Shown: piece after piece, positions 23,019 through 33,968 of the stretch
Layout: each line of letters opens with the position of its first letter
Position numbering within the stretch: position 1 is the stretch's first letter
Origin: Pseudomicrostroma phylloplanum
Lineage: Eukaryota > Basidiomycota > Exobasidiomycetes > Microstromatales
Direction: 5' to 3'
NCBI GenBank assembly: GCA_039545275.1
Contig: BCHS01000003.1
Span: 1,099,561-1,163,560, forward strand
Length of the DNA stretch: 64,000 nucleotides
Notes under the pieces: generated by a model
Told to the model about the DNA's origin: nothing
The model's database searches: none
Seen by the model: only the letters and a program-made list of their open reading frames with translations
Position numbers and translations under genes: made by a program

Positions 23019-24219
23019 ATGGGCGAGTCGGCAAACCCATTGACATGGAACTCCTCGCCTCTCGCACCTGCCAGGGGCGCCTCGACCTCCAGCTCACCCG
23101 CCCACGAAAGAGATCAGCAGCGACCGCCCTCTTCACCTCTAGGACCGTATGGTGCTCAGAGGGCAAGGCCTGTGACCCCAGGCTCATTCGTGTCTCCGCG
23201 ACACAGCAAGGAGTACCCGATTCCCAGCACGACAGCTGACGTCCTTGAAGCAAGAAGGCAGGCGTTCTTTACGCGGGGAGGCTCTGCTCAACATTCTCAG
23301 AGGCAGAGCTTCAACCCCCGAGCCAATGATGGCCCCTCACTCCAGCCCGGGCCTTCTAGTGCTTCACGGCGCTCAGCGTACAAGCAGCCGCCTAGCGCTG
23401 CTCGTCCATCGTTCGGCGGAGCAGTAGCAGGCAGTCTCACAGACGATGGCGATATCACAGCCAGTCTGTACCGGCAAAGGTTCCGAGAGCGGTGCCAGGC
23501 GGTCATGGCAAGAGATCGGGGGAGGAACAAAGCTTTGGCCAAGGCAAGGGGCAGGGACGTCCTGGCTGGCGACGATGACGAGGACGACCAAGACGTCATG
23601 AGAAGACTGCGATCGGATGACCTGTCTTCAAGCGATATGGAAGGCGAGGCGCCCGGCTGGCAAGAAGATGATGAGGAGGTGAGTGCGATGATGGCGTTAT
23701 CAGCGCAACCTGCAGTGTCAATCTCACCAGCATCACCTCCTGATTCCTTTCAACATAGCTCATCCGACGTGTCATGCTTGCCGAATACCGTCGCTTACTC
23801 AACGCCCAGGAGTACAGTGGTCAGCGAGAGTTGGGTTGGCTGGGCGCGGATGAGATGGCATGGCTGGAAGAAGAATCGCGCAGGGATGATCAGATGACGG
23901 ACCGCCAGGGTAAGTAGAAGACGGCGACGAGAAGAGTCATTTGAGGTTTGACATATTCTGACTCTACCTTGGATATTCTCATTCTTTGCATATGACAGAA
24001 GAGCCGCCTTCTGAATTCTTCGACGAAGAGGCCGCCCTGTACGAGCAATATCAGAACGCCATACAGCAGCAGCAGCAGCAGCAGCAGGCAGGAGCAGACG
24101 GAGATCTCGACTTGATGGAAGGTGATGACGATGATACAATCTTTGCAGATGCTTCACTGCTGGAGCTTGAAGGAGGCTCTAACGGCGACGGCTCCTCAGC
24201 CCGTATGGACACTTCTTAG
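23019..24219 (+). CDS. Acidic protein, possible RPA-interacting protein homologue
   Basis: Three exons: 23019-23678, 23759-23909 and 23999-24219, giving 343 aa. The N-terminal third is Ser/Pro/Arg-rich and looks disordered. A basic helix L-Y-R-Q-R-F-R-E-R-C-Q-A-V-M-A-R-D-R (about residues 150-168) resembles the importin-binding N-terminal helix of RPAIN, and exon 2 (V-M-L-A-E-Y-R-R-L-L, then D-E-M-A-W-L-E-E-E) resembles its central region. The C-terminal zinc-binding region of RPAIN is not present. Exon 3 has eight consecutive Gln and an acidic tail. If the call is right, the protein would help carry replication protein A into the nucleus, which would suit its position next to POL2. The likeness is weak and the protein may instead be lineage-specific. 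The start is the first ATG in frame with the helix. Confidence 0.45.
24064..24087 (+). repeat. (CAG)8 coding microsatellite
   Basis: Eight perfect CAG codons encode poly-Gln in the last exon of the RPA-interacting-like gene. A likely length polymorphism between strains. Confidence 0.9.
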
Positions 24220-24487
24220 GTGGCGATGCCAGACTTGACTATAGTAGTTGTACATTATACCCCTTTGACATTGAAGAATTGTCACTCTCGAAGTATTGTA
24301 AGGCCCGCGGGATCTGTTTGCGGCCAGCGTCCATGCTTCGATCTGAGCTAGTCTTGGCTGATCAATGCACCACTTGGGAAAGCGGCCTGTGCGAGGAGGC
24401 GAAAAGCAGCAGGGAGTGAAACATTGAGCCCAAGAAGCCCTTGGCCATCCGTACCAAACAGCTCGGCAGGGTGGCAGCTGATGCTTG

Positions 24488-26817
24488 ATGACCCATACCC
24501 TCCAGTCTCTACCTCCCGAGCTCCTCATCAGGATCTTCTCGGACTCGTTTCTCGATCTCATCGACCTGGCAAGGACCTCACTGGCTTGTCCCTCCTTGGC
24601 TCCCGTCACGCGCTTAGCAGCAGAGAGCCATGCACAGAGGAGAATCATCAGCAATGTACTCGGACGTGTGCCAGAGGATATACTATGCATTCTTGTCAGC
24701 AATGATGCTGGGCAGTCCGGCTGGTTGAGCTTGACAGAGAAGGCGGATCTGCAGCCTCTGACTCGCAAGTACTGGGACAGCTTTGGAGACAGAGACTTGG
24801 AGGCGGGCATCCCGGTGAGACAGCCAAGCGCGAACGACCATGACGGTACCAGACCAGACCGGCTGACCACTCTCATTCTTCTGACTCATAGGAGCTGCTA
24901 CCGCTCGCACGCCTCTTTGCATCCTTAGCAGCTCAAGTGTATCGCGTCCATGAGGGCTTCCCCCAGACGCTCAAGGGCTCACTGCCCTGCGCAGCTGGCC
25001 CTCATCAGCTGCTCCTACTGCTGCACGCCCTGTTATACTCCCTCATTCGCTGTCTTGCGAGACGGTCTCGCCATTCGGCGGGCAAAGCTCAAGAGCTGAA
25101 CGAGTATAGCGATCTCCTGAAGTTACCCCAGGATGGAGTACTTGAGTCCGCAGAGCTAGAGGACAGGATGCGCCAAGAGTGTACGGAGCTCAAGGCAGCC
25201 TTGATGATGGTCGATCCTCTAGGGAGCCACCTGCTTGAAGGCTCAGCTAGACATTGCCGATGTAGAGGACGAACGCATGCAAGCTGGTATTTTCTGTGCT
25301 GGCATCTTCTCATCGTACGGTACCGAAGATTCTTGACCCCGTCAGACATAGATCACGTCGCCTTTCGGACCATTTATTATGCCGTTCCCGCCTTCCCAGC
25401 GAATGACGCCTCACCTCTCACTGCTGCGACTGCGCCGTCCTCAGAGAACACGGGCTCGGCGACTGATCGCTTCCTAACGTCTTCTGCAAGCCCTTGGTCC
25501 TTCAGTCTTCCCGGATTCTTTCCTTCGACGTCGGCAACATCTCTACCGGGACCCCACGGCCCTCCAGTTTTGAATCCGGACTCCCTACTGTTCTCACTTA
25601 CACCCAGTCCGACAGCAGAGCAGAGCAAAGCCTGGTATGGCCTTAGTGAATTTGTTCTTCCAGCCGGCGCGGCGAGGCTCTGGGCTGGCTGGATCGGCTA
25701 TGGATGGGCTGAAGGAGGCCTTCACTGGCACGACAAAGCACAACGAAAGGCGGAGAATAGACTGGGCAAGCTTGCATCGGAGGTCTGCGAGGATCAAGAC
25801 CATGGCGGGAGCTCTGCAGACGAGCAGAGCTCGATGCTGCCCGTGGAAAGAGTGCTCCTTGCTCATGCACGGTGGAGAGCGCGAGTCTTGTTGCTAGAAA
25901 AGGACACCTTGTTGGAGGGCATGAAGGCTTTCCATCAGCCGGCATCGTCACAACGGAGTCATCAAAAGCCATCCTCGTTGAGTCGGCAGAAGAAGATGCT
26001 GCTATCTCAGCAGTCAGCCTTCGACTGGCATTTTCTAAGCAGGGCTCTGCAGATTCAGCAATGGGCTCTCAGAGGATGGTCCAACGCTGGGGGTCCTGAG
26101 GCAGGAGGAGCAGGATCGCTCTACGATGAGGGTGGTCGCATTCCTGGTCAGGTCGCACGCTCCAGCCCTTTCGAGATCATCCTGGCACCTCGCGTCTCCC
26201 AAAAGTCCACCACGGGGAGGTGGTCAGAGAGGATGAACGGCATACTCTCTAGCTGTCTTGGGCCCATCACTGCTTTGTTGACTTCCTCCAGAGGGTCGGA
26301 CGAGCAGACACATGCCACGCGGACGACTAGAGAGATCGAAGTGGCCGAGAGATGGCGACGAGCCTGGGAAGCAATCGAGGAGCAGCTTCGTCCTTGCCTC
26401 AAGTTTGGCGCTGAAAAGGAAGACGAGGAAGCAAGCCTCGATCCATTGGAAGCGTCTTCGGAAGATAGGGTCGCCGATGCGTGGCGAAGGGCTGACGCTC
26501 AACAGCGTCGAGTTCTCTCTGCTTTGGGTGACCTGTATGGGGGGCTCTACCCTCGTGAGCGTGGTGGGCAGCTCCACACGTCAGCTCTGTGCAACGAGGT
26601 TCCAGAATTGACGAGCGGTCCTGATGTGGTGGATACGAATGCCATGGTCGTAAGCCCTGCAACTCCTCCGTCACTGGCCGGCTCATCGACGCAGATGTTG
26701 AGAGCGCATGCGAGGGTGCCGCACGTCCTCCCGCCTCTCATTGCTACGATCAAAGCAACTGCGATCGTAGCTCTCCTTGCCTCGCTGGCTCAGCTGATCG
26801 TGACCCTGATGCGGTGA
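24488..26817 (+). CDS. F-box protein with C-terminal membrane segment
   Basis: Two clear exons, 24488-24814 and 24892-26817 (intron GTGAGA to ATAG), giving about 750 aa. Residues 4-45 form an F-box (L-P-P-E-L-L-I-R-I-F-S-D-S-F-L-D-L-I-D-L-A-R-T-S), so it probably joins an SCF ubiquitin ligase. The rest has no domain I know; it is rich in Leu, Trp and Arg with several helical stretches. The last 28 residues are hydrophobic (I-A-T-I-K-A-T-A-I-V-A-L-L-A-S-L-A-Q-L-I) and end with a short basic tail, like a tail anchor. The stretch around 25181-25351 reads as an odd Cys/His/Trp/Arg-rich segment in the open frame. Two further introns there (25181-25250 and 25287-25351) would instead give an acidic exon in normal codon use and keep the frame, so the true protein may be 45 residues shorter. 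Confidence 0.65.
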
Positions 26818-26934
26818 GCCCAGTCAGGGACGCCCTACTCAGTCCCTCTGCAAGCAATGTCGTTCTCTGCTTTATCTGTATATTTCCTGTCAAGCGCCTT
26901 TACACAATGTACATCACCTCGTCCATCTTCCCTC

Positions 26935-27645
26935 TCAGATGCCGTACTTCCTCTCCATATGGGCGTGGAGATCTGCTTGAGGACCACTAGACGTATACGC
27001 TGCTCGAAAGGGGACGAACACAAAGGCAAAGTCAGCCATGTATCGATACGGTAAGATCGAGTCAGCCCGCGAGACTCACAAGGCAGGAAGTCTCGAGGAT
27101 CGAGGGTCTCGTCATTGCCATCGAGGATGTCCATCTGTAGTTGGGAGAAGCCTCCCCTAGTTGAGCCACCGATACCGCTGCCTGGCATCTTGTGCACAAC
27201 GGGGAAGTGGGGGTCCTGTGAAGCGGAGCAGCACGAGTAGAGCCAAGATGAGCTCACCATCACCAGGCGCCTCACGTCGACCCTTACAGACTCGATCTCT
27301 CCTACTCGCTCTCTGCTGCTCTGTACTCACGTATGAGATGACTTTCCTTTCCATCATCGTCCTAATCGGCACGCCCATTCCGTACACATTCCTTCCCATA
27401 GTTAGCTTGAGGTTATCTCTCGTCTCATCCCACTTCTCCAACCTCTCCTGCAAGGGGTGATGTCCACCGCTCCCAGCAGCTGAAGTCTCGTGTGCAATGT
27501 TCCGGTGGCCGAAGCGGAGGGTATCGTGGATTCCAGCGTGGACCGCGGTCGAGGTGGAGGAGACGGATGTGCTGGATGAACCTGAAGGGCCTGGCACGAG
27601 GCGCAGGGACATATCCGGCTGTGAATGTTGCTGTGAAGAAGCCAT
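26935..27645 (-). CDS. UMP1: Proteasome maturation factor Ump1/POMP
   Basis: Three exons: 27331-27645, 27080-27215 and 26935-26999, giving 171 aa (yeast 148, human 141). Ump1 binds the half-proteasome, checks beta-ring assembly and becomes the first substrate of the finished 20S particle. The central part has H-D-T-L-R-F-G, then L-Q-E-R-L-E-K-W-D-E-T-R-D-N-L-K-L, Y-G-M-G-V-P-I-R. Exon 2 carries the family signature M-D-I-L-D-G-N-D-E-T-L-D-P-R-D-F-L-P, and exon 3 ends D-L-H-A-H-M-E-R-K-Y-G-I. The acceptor of intron 2 was chosen as the CAG at 27000-27002 because the nearer TAG breaks the frame. The N terminus is Ser/Thr-rich and probably disordered. It is convergent with the F-box gene and divergent from MTR4. 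Confidence 0.93.
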
Positions 27646-27884
27646 GATGGTGTGATGGCTGGACGTGGTAGTAGGAAGGCGGGAGGATATGACGAGGCCT
27701 CACCCTTCGAGTGTCTTTGGGCATTGGCCTGAGCTCAGCTGGGCGGAGATCGGAACCGAGGAGCGCGAGCGTGGCTGCCCGTGGAGGATTTTGACTTTCG
27801 AAGCCAGAAGGGCGAAGGCGTCCTTCCTTCCGTCGTTCCTGTACGCCGCCTCTTCCCTCCCTCATCCCCTCTCCTGGCCTCGTC

Positions 27885-30800
27885 ATGGATCCAGACGGCT
27901 TGTTCGACTTCCTTGAGCCCTCGGCTAGTGGCTCCAAGAGTACTCCAGAAGTATCTTCGTCCTCAAAGTCGAACGGCAAGAAGAGGACCTCCGACGTGGC
28001 CAGTCCAGCCCCGGAGCCTGCTCCAACAAGAGATATTCCTACTGGAAATGGCGTAAGAGGAACATCAGAAGATGGAGCAGCGGCTCCGCCCAAGTCCAGG
28101 TCGTCGTCTCCCAAGAAGAAGAAATCGCGAAATGTCGCTCCAGTGCCCGTCATCGCTGACGAGTACACTGCAGAAGCGGTGCGGGAGATACCAATCAAGG
28201 ACGAGACAGGCGGTGGGCCTGCTCGAACATCTAAAGAGGGNGGTGCAGCGCAACAGGCCGCTGCAGAATTGATGGGCGAAGAGACGATCAGAGGTACCTC
28301 TACTACTGTGGTCCCTTCATCAAAAGGTTCCGGGGACGATGGCGAATTGAAGGGAGCTATGCAGATCTCCCACTCGATGCGGCATCAAGTGGCCATCCCT
28401 CCAGCTTACTCTGGCTACGTACCACTCTCAAGCCACGTCCGGCCCGAGCCCGAAGCAAGGGAGTATCCTTTCACACTCGATCCCTTCCAGAGGACTTCCA
28501 TTGACTGCATTCAGAGGAATGAGTCGGTGCTTGTCAGCGCTCATACCAGCGCGGGAAAGACCGTGGTTGCCGAGTACGCCATCGCTCAATGTCTGAAGAA
28601 TGGGCAAAGAGTAGTATATACCAGTCCGATCAAGGCTCTCTCAAATCAGAAGTACAGAGAGATGACAGCCGACTTCGGAGACGTCGGCCTGATGACAGGA
28701 GACGTCACCATCAACCCCTCCGCCAGTTGTCTCGTCATGACCACCGAGATTCTTCGGTCAATGCTCTACCGTGGATCGGAGATCATGCGCGAGGTGGCAT
28801 GGGTCGTCTTCGACGAGATCCACTACATGCGAGACAAGGAGCGTGGAGTCGTTTGGGAAGAGACTATCATCTTGCTTCCCCGCAAGGTCCGCTATGTCTT
28901 CCTCTCGGCTACGATCCCCAATGCCTTCCAATTCGCCTCCTGGATCGCGTCCACCCACAACCAGCCTTGTCACGTCGTGTATACCGACTTCAGGCCAACG
29001 CCCCTTCAACACTACCTGTTTCCGGCTGGCGGAGATGGTATTCATCTAGTGGTGGACGAACGAGGAACGTTCAAGGAAGAGAACTTCCAGAAGGCAATGG
29101 GTGCGCTCGGTGAAGCTGCAGGCGAGGACCCGGCAGCCGCGGACAGCGGGAGGAACAAGCAAGGAAAGACAAAGAAGGGAGGTCAGAAGGGACCCAGTGA
29201 CATCTACAAGATCGTCAAGATGATCATGCTGAAGAACAACAACCCGGTCATTGTCTTTGCGTTTTCGAAGAGGGAGTGCGAGGCACTGGCTCTGCAGATG
29301 AGCAAGTTGGAGTTCAACACGGATGACGAGAAGGTGAGTTCAGCAGTGATTTAGAAGATATTGGCGCATCTGTGCTGACTCTGATGAGCTTGTCTCTCCT
29401 TTCGTCAGAAAATGGTCAGCACGATCTTCAACAATGCGATCTCTGCCCTGTCCGAGGAAGACAGGGCCCTTCCTCAAATCGAACACATCTTGCCTCTGCT
29501 AAGACGAGGAATCGGGGTCCACCACGGAGGTCTTCTACCTATCCTCAAGGAAGTCATTGAAATCATGTTCCAAGAGGGTCTGCTGAAGGTCCTCTTTGCC
29601 ACTGAGACCTTCTCGATTGGTCTTAACATGCCGGCAAAGACTGTCGTGTTTACCTCTGTGACAAAGTTCGATGGCACAGAATCGCGCAACCTCACCAGTG
29701 GCGAATTCATCCAGATGTCCGGTCGAGCAGGACGTCGTGGTCTGGACGACCGCGGTATCGTCATCATGATGTTCGATGCCAAGTTGGAACCCTCTGCGGC
29801 GAAGACTATGGTGAAGGGCGAGGCCGACAGACTGAACTCTGCCTTCCATCTGGGCTACAACATGGTGCTGAATCTGATGAGGGTCGAAGGCATTTCACCC
29901 GAGTACATGCTCGAGCGCTGCTTCTACCAATTTCAGTCGGCTGCCTCGATACCCGCCCTAGAGCTTGAGCTGGAACAAGCAGAACAGGATCTGAAGCAGG
30001 CAGTAGTACCCGAAGAGGAGGCAGCGGACGACTACTTTGGACTGGCAAAGCAATTGGACCTGCTCGGACAAGACTATCAAGAAGTTATCTCGCATCCCAC
30101 CTATTCTCTTCCCTTCCTGCAGCCTGGTCGTCTGATCAAGATCAAGCACGAAAGCCTCGACTTTGGCTGGGGCTGTGTTGTCAACTACCAAAAGCGCTTG
30201 CCACCCAAGGGGCGAGCGCCCGACCCAGATGCTAAGCCCCAGACGCAGTACATCGTCGATTGTCTCCTGCACTGCGCTGCTGGCAGCACGGTGCCGACGG
30301 GAAAGCATCAGAAGGGCCCTTCTGAGACTCGCGGAGCGCCCGAGGGAGTGTCCCCTTGTCCACCCGGCGAGAAAGGAGAAGTTATCGTCGTACCAGTGCT
30401 TCTGACTACGGTTCAGCGCTTGAGCGGCATCAAGCTGTTCCTGCCCAAGGATCTGCGAGCCAAGGAGGCCCGAGAGCAGGTGCGAAAGAATCTCGCCGAG
30501 GTTGCGAGACGATTCCCGGCTGCCAAGGGCGGTGTACCCCTGCTGGACCCGGTCAAGGACATGAAGGTCACAGACGAAGGCTTCAAGACATTGCTTAGCA
30601 AGATGAGTCTTATTGAGACCAAGATGAAGGAGGCCGATCTTCACTCCTCTCCCAAGCTCAACGAGATTCAGGAGGCGTGGCAAGCGAAGGCGAAGCTCAG
30701 GGAGAAATTCGACGACCTTTCGAAACAGATCTCTGCAGCCCATTCTGTACTTCAGCTCGATGAGCTGAAGTGTCGCAAGAGAGTGTTGCGCCGCTTGGGC

Positions 30801-31529
30801 TTCACAACTTCGGAAGACGTAGTGGAGAAGAAGGGTCGCGTGGCCTGCGAGATCTCGACGGGTGACGAGCTGCTGCTCACAGAGATGATCTTCAATGGTG
30901 TTTTCAATGACCTCACACCGGAACAATGTGCTGCTCTGCTGAGCTGCTTCGTCTTCACTGAGAAGTCGGAGCAGCAGGTGAAGCTAAAGGAGGACTTGGC
31001 TGCGCCTTTGAGGGTAATGCAGGAGACTGCAAGGAGGATTGCCAAAGTCAGCAAGGAGAGCAGGCTGGAGATCAATGAGGACGAGTACGTGCAGAGCTTC
31101 AAGGTGGAGATGATGGACGCTGTGCTGCAGTGGTGTCGCGGTGCGAAGTTCGCTGAGATCTGCAAGGTGAGTTGCTGGTACACGGGACAAGTGAGACATT
31201 CCCACAGCTATCTGACCCCTTACTTTGCTGTCTCCTACTATACACAGCTCACGGACGTCTTCGAGGGCTCGATCATCCGAGCCTTCCGTCGTTTGCAGGA
31301 GCTATTGCGCCAGATGGGGCAGGCGGCCAAGGCCATCGGCAACGGCGAACTGGAGGACAAGTTCGCGGAAAGTCTGGCCAAGCTGGAGAGGCAGTCGAGC
31401 ATCATCTTCTCACCGTGAGTAGCAGATGCAACAGAGCCATTCGAGGCACGTTGACCCCGTAGCACATCACTGACCAACATCCTTTGCATCGTCGCCGTCC
31501 CGCCTCTACACAGATCATTGTATCTTTGA
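27885..31529 (+). CDS. MTR4: Exosome RNA helicase Mtr4
   Basis: Four exons: 27885-29333, 29409-31166, 31248-31414 and 31514-31529, giving 1129 aa. Mtr4 unwinds structured RNA for the nuclear exosome within TRAMP and related complexes. Motifs: A-H-T-S-A-G-K-T near residue 219, D-E-I-H near 309, S-A-T-I-P-N, then [11 protein letters not shown] and [15 protein letters not shown] near 585. The arch/KOW insertion follows, then the C-terminal DSHCT domain. The last exon is only 16 nt and restores the family ending S-I-I-F-S-P-S-L-Y-L. Intron 2 (31167-31247, 81 nt) is stop-free. One undetermined base at 28241 falls in a GGN codon, so the residue is Gly whatever the base. The first 150 residues are Ser/Lys-rich and divergent. 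The start has a fair context (CGTCATGG) and lies 239 bp from the divergent UMP1 start. Confidence 0.96.
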
Positions 31530-32817
31530 GACCCACGTCTGCATTTCACGGTCATCCTCCATGGCCGTCCTGTATGTCTCCCCTTTCACACATTGTAACC
31601 TGTACATCCCCAATCGATTTGCGAGTGCAATGTCCTCACGCTCGCATGCACGGTCACTTTCTCACCCTCACGCTGGCAGTGACAATCTGGGCGCTCGCTG
31701 ACCGAGATGGCATGTGTCATTGGAGGTGTCCTTCTGTTCCTGAATGTGTTGCTGACCCGACGCCAGAGCTCAAAGCTCTGTTCGCCTTACACCAATTTGA
31801 TCGATCGAGGCCATCGATCAAGGTGCCAACAGCTGGTGAGCTGCTCAAACTCCTGCGAAGTTGGAGCCACAGCCGTGTGGCCTGTGAAATCCTCCGAATT
31901 AAAGCTGGGCTGGCTGGGGGAGGCTGAACTGCTGAAGTGTCTGTACCTCGATGACGGAGATGGCTTGCCTCGCGTGGCAAAGCGGGGCAACCTTGGCGGT
32001 GCGAGCCGCGACTGCCGCCGGCGTGGTGCCCTTGTCTCGGGCTTTGCCTTGCATAAATTGCCTGCAGCCTCGTCGAATTTCGCTGCCATGTGGCACTGGT
32101 CAGCGGGCTCTGGCTCGGAGATAAGGCGCATCAAGGGTCCTGTCTGGCCAGGCGATCGTGAGAGCCCAACCAGTAGATGGGCACGACGAAGAAATGCCCC
32201 GATGAGCCCGCCTCTGCAGCCCCGGAAATTAGGCTGACGGAGTCCTGCAACGCAAGGCGACGCAAGGCACGGAGGTAGATCCCCACTTTGAGCGTGGACC
32301 CCACCAGCCGTCCGCGTCCGTCGGTACTTCGATCGCATCGATCACTCCGGCGGCGATAGGCACCGGCCTCGTGTCTGTTGCATACGACCATGTGGCGCAA
32401 GGCGTTGCACCTCGCTTATGCGTTTACTACCATCGATGGACCAACCGGGGCACGAGGCGAGGGATGCGAGGTAGCTGGAGCACGAGGTCATCCCCACTCC
32501 CTCCCTCGCTTCTCTCCAAGAGTCGGGCGGGCCAAGCCGCCAAGTCTCTCGCTTATAATCTTCCAAGACGCACGAGGCCGCCCTTCAACGATGGATGAAT
32601 GAAGAATGCTCCTCTCCCCTTCAGTCTATATAGCCACTTGTTTTAGTCACGAATCCTCGTAGTAGCGCCTTGGCAGTTGGTTTTGCTTCCTCCCGCTGTG
32701 GAGTCAATCAGTGAGCAGCCTCGCGGAGACCAGATACCAACTTCTCCCTGCTTGGGCCACACAGGCGCAAGGATCGCAGAGACCGTCGACGTAGACTACT
32801 CTTGTCGCCCTCACATT
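31530..32817. other. Intergenic region between MTR4 and a hypothetical gene
   Basis: About 1.3 kb. Open frames on both strands (for example 31787-32338 minus) have no recognised motif. A TATA-like box near 32627 suggests the right-hand part is the promoter of the gene at 32818. Nothing else was seen. Confidence 0.5.
32627..32633 (+). promoter_or_regulatory. TATA box upstream of hypothetical gene
   Basis: TATATAG lies about 185 bp upstream of the ATG at 32818, a usual distance for a fungal core promoter. It supports this strand as the coding one. Confidence 0.4.
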
Positions 32818-33855
32818 ATGGGAGTCTACCTCTACAGCCTCTCGGGTGCAAGTCCATCCGCATCTTCCTCCTCGTCTTCCCAGACCAGTGTTGCTTCCTC
32901 TTCGTCTTGCTCTGACTCCGATGTGTCCGCATACACAAACATCACCCCTCCGACCTCTGCGTCCACCTCCACTTTCCCAGGGTCCGTCAGCAAGGAAATG
33001 GGAGAAGACGTCCACGTCCACGTCCATGTCCAAGACCAAGGGAAGCAGAGGGGCAGATCACCTGCACGATCCGCACCACCTGTCTTGAGAGCGCAGAACG
33101 CTTCAGAGGTGAAGACGACAGCTCGACATCGCTCGCGATTGCTCTTGGGTCTCGTCGCCAAAGGACAGGTCCCGCTCGATGCACTTCTCGCGTTCCCAAT
33201 CGACTTTACCCGCCTCGCCCAACAAGGCGAGCTTACGTCCGTTGCAAGACCGCGCTGCCCCAAGGCCGCCAGCGCGGGTACTGCTGAGGGAGCAGAGGGA
33301 AAGATGAACGCTGCCCCGCGGTCGAACAGGGCATCTTCGGACCCGTCTCGAACATCCTCTGGCATGCCAGGCGCGCCGCCTTCGAGAAAGCGACAGCGTC
33401 GCTGCGTTGAACTTCCGGAAGAAGGTTCGATCGATACGGTCGCTACACAACCAAAACGGTTGAGGTTACAGGCTTCGCCCCCGGCTTCGGCTTCAGCTTC
33501 AGTTTGGGCCTCGGGCTCGCCGCCGTCCTCCACTCAGTCGCTTCCTACACTGGGCAGCTTAGCCGGTCAAGCCGCTCCGTCTCTTCTGGAGAGAAGGCGC
33601 CGCAAATCCCAAGCCACTTCGCCTATTCCCGGTGGCATGGTCGGAGCCCCACCAGCAGGGAGGCGGCCTTCCCTTTCCGAACCGCCTTGTTCCTTCGAGG
33701 ACGAGGACCCGACGGGTTTGGAACACCCCTACCGTCTCGCCTTGGAGGGTCTGCCACGGCCGCCCGTTATAGAGGTGGTGGTTTTAGAGACGGTCAAGAT
33801 GGACGGAAGTGGTAGGTGGACGGTCTGTCCGCATGCTGGCACAGTGTGGGGATGA
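32818..33855 (+). CDS. Hypothetical low-complexity protein
   Basis: Single exon, 345 aa, no family recognised. The first 60 residues are Ser/Thr-rich with a short hydrophobic start (M-G-V-Y-L-Y-S-L). A V-H-V-H-V-H-V run lies near residue 65. Two more ordered stretches are S-R-L-L-L-G-L-V-A-K-G-Q-V-P-L-D-A-L-L-A (about 103-122) and the C-terminal R-L-A-L-E-G-L-P-R-P-P-V-I-E-V-V-V-L-E-T-V. Between them are basic clusters such as R-K-R-Q-R-R and K-R-L-R-L that could be nuclear localisation signals. The minus strand carries a competing 233-codon frame. The plus strand is preferred because of the TATA box and the better-ordered C terminus. Confidence 0.45.
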   Translation: MGVYLYSLSGASPSASSSSSSQTSVASSSSCSDSDVSAYTNITPPTSASTSTFPGSVSKEMGEDVHVHVHVQDQGKQRGRSPARSAPPVLRAQNASEVKTTARHRSRLLLGLVAKGQVPLDALLAFPIDFTRLAQQGELTSVARPRCPKAASAGTAEGAEGKMNAAPRSNRASSDPSRTSSGMPGAPPSRKRQRRCVELPEEGSIDTVATQPKRLRLQASPPASASASVWASGSPPSSTQSLPTLGSLAGQAAPSLLERRRRKSQATSPIPGGMVGAPPAGRRPSLSEPPCSFEDEDPTGLEHPYRLALEGLPRPPVIEVVVLETVKMDGSGRWTVCPHAGTVWG

Positions 33856-33968
33856 GGCGTGAAGGAGATAAGAGCGAATCGCTAATCTGTTGTACTCTAG
33901 AGAGCTTGTATGAACGCGATAGTTGAATTGTACATTTGCTTCCCGGATGATCCGCTAATCGTGGCTGT

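Noticed and set aside
32832..33533. 233-codon minus-strand frame
   Set aside because: It overlaps the plus-strand hypothetical gene, which has a TATA box and a more protein-like C terminus. Neither strand is proven.
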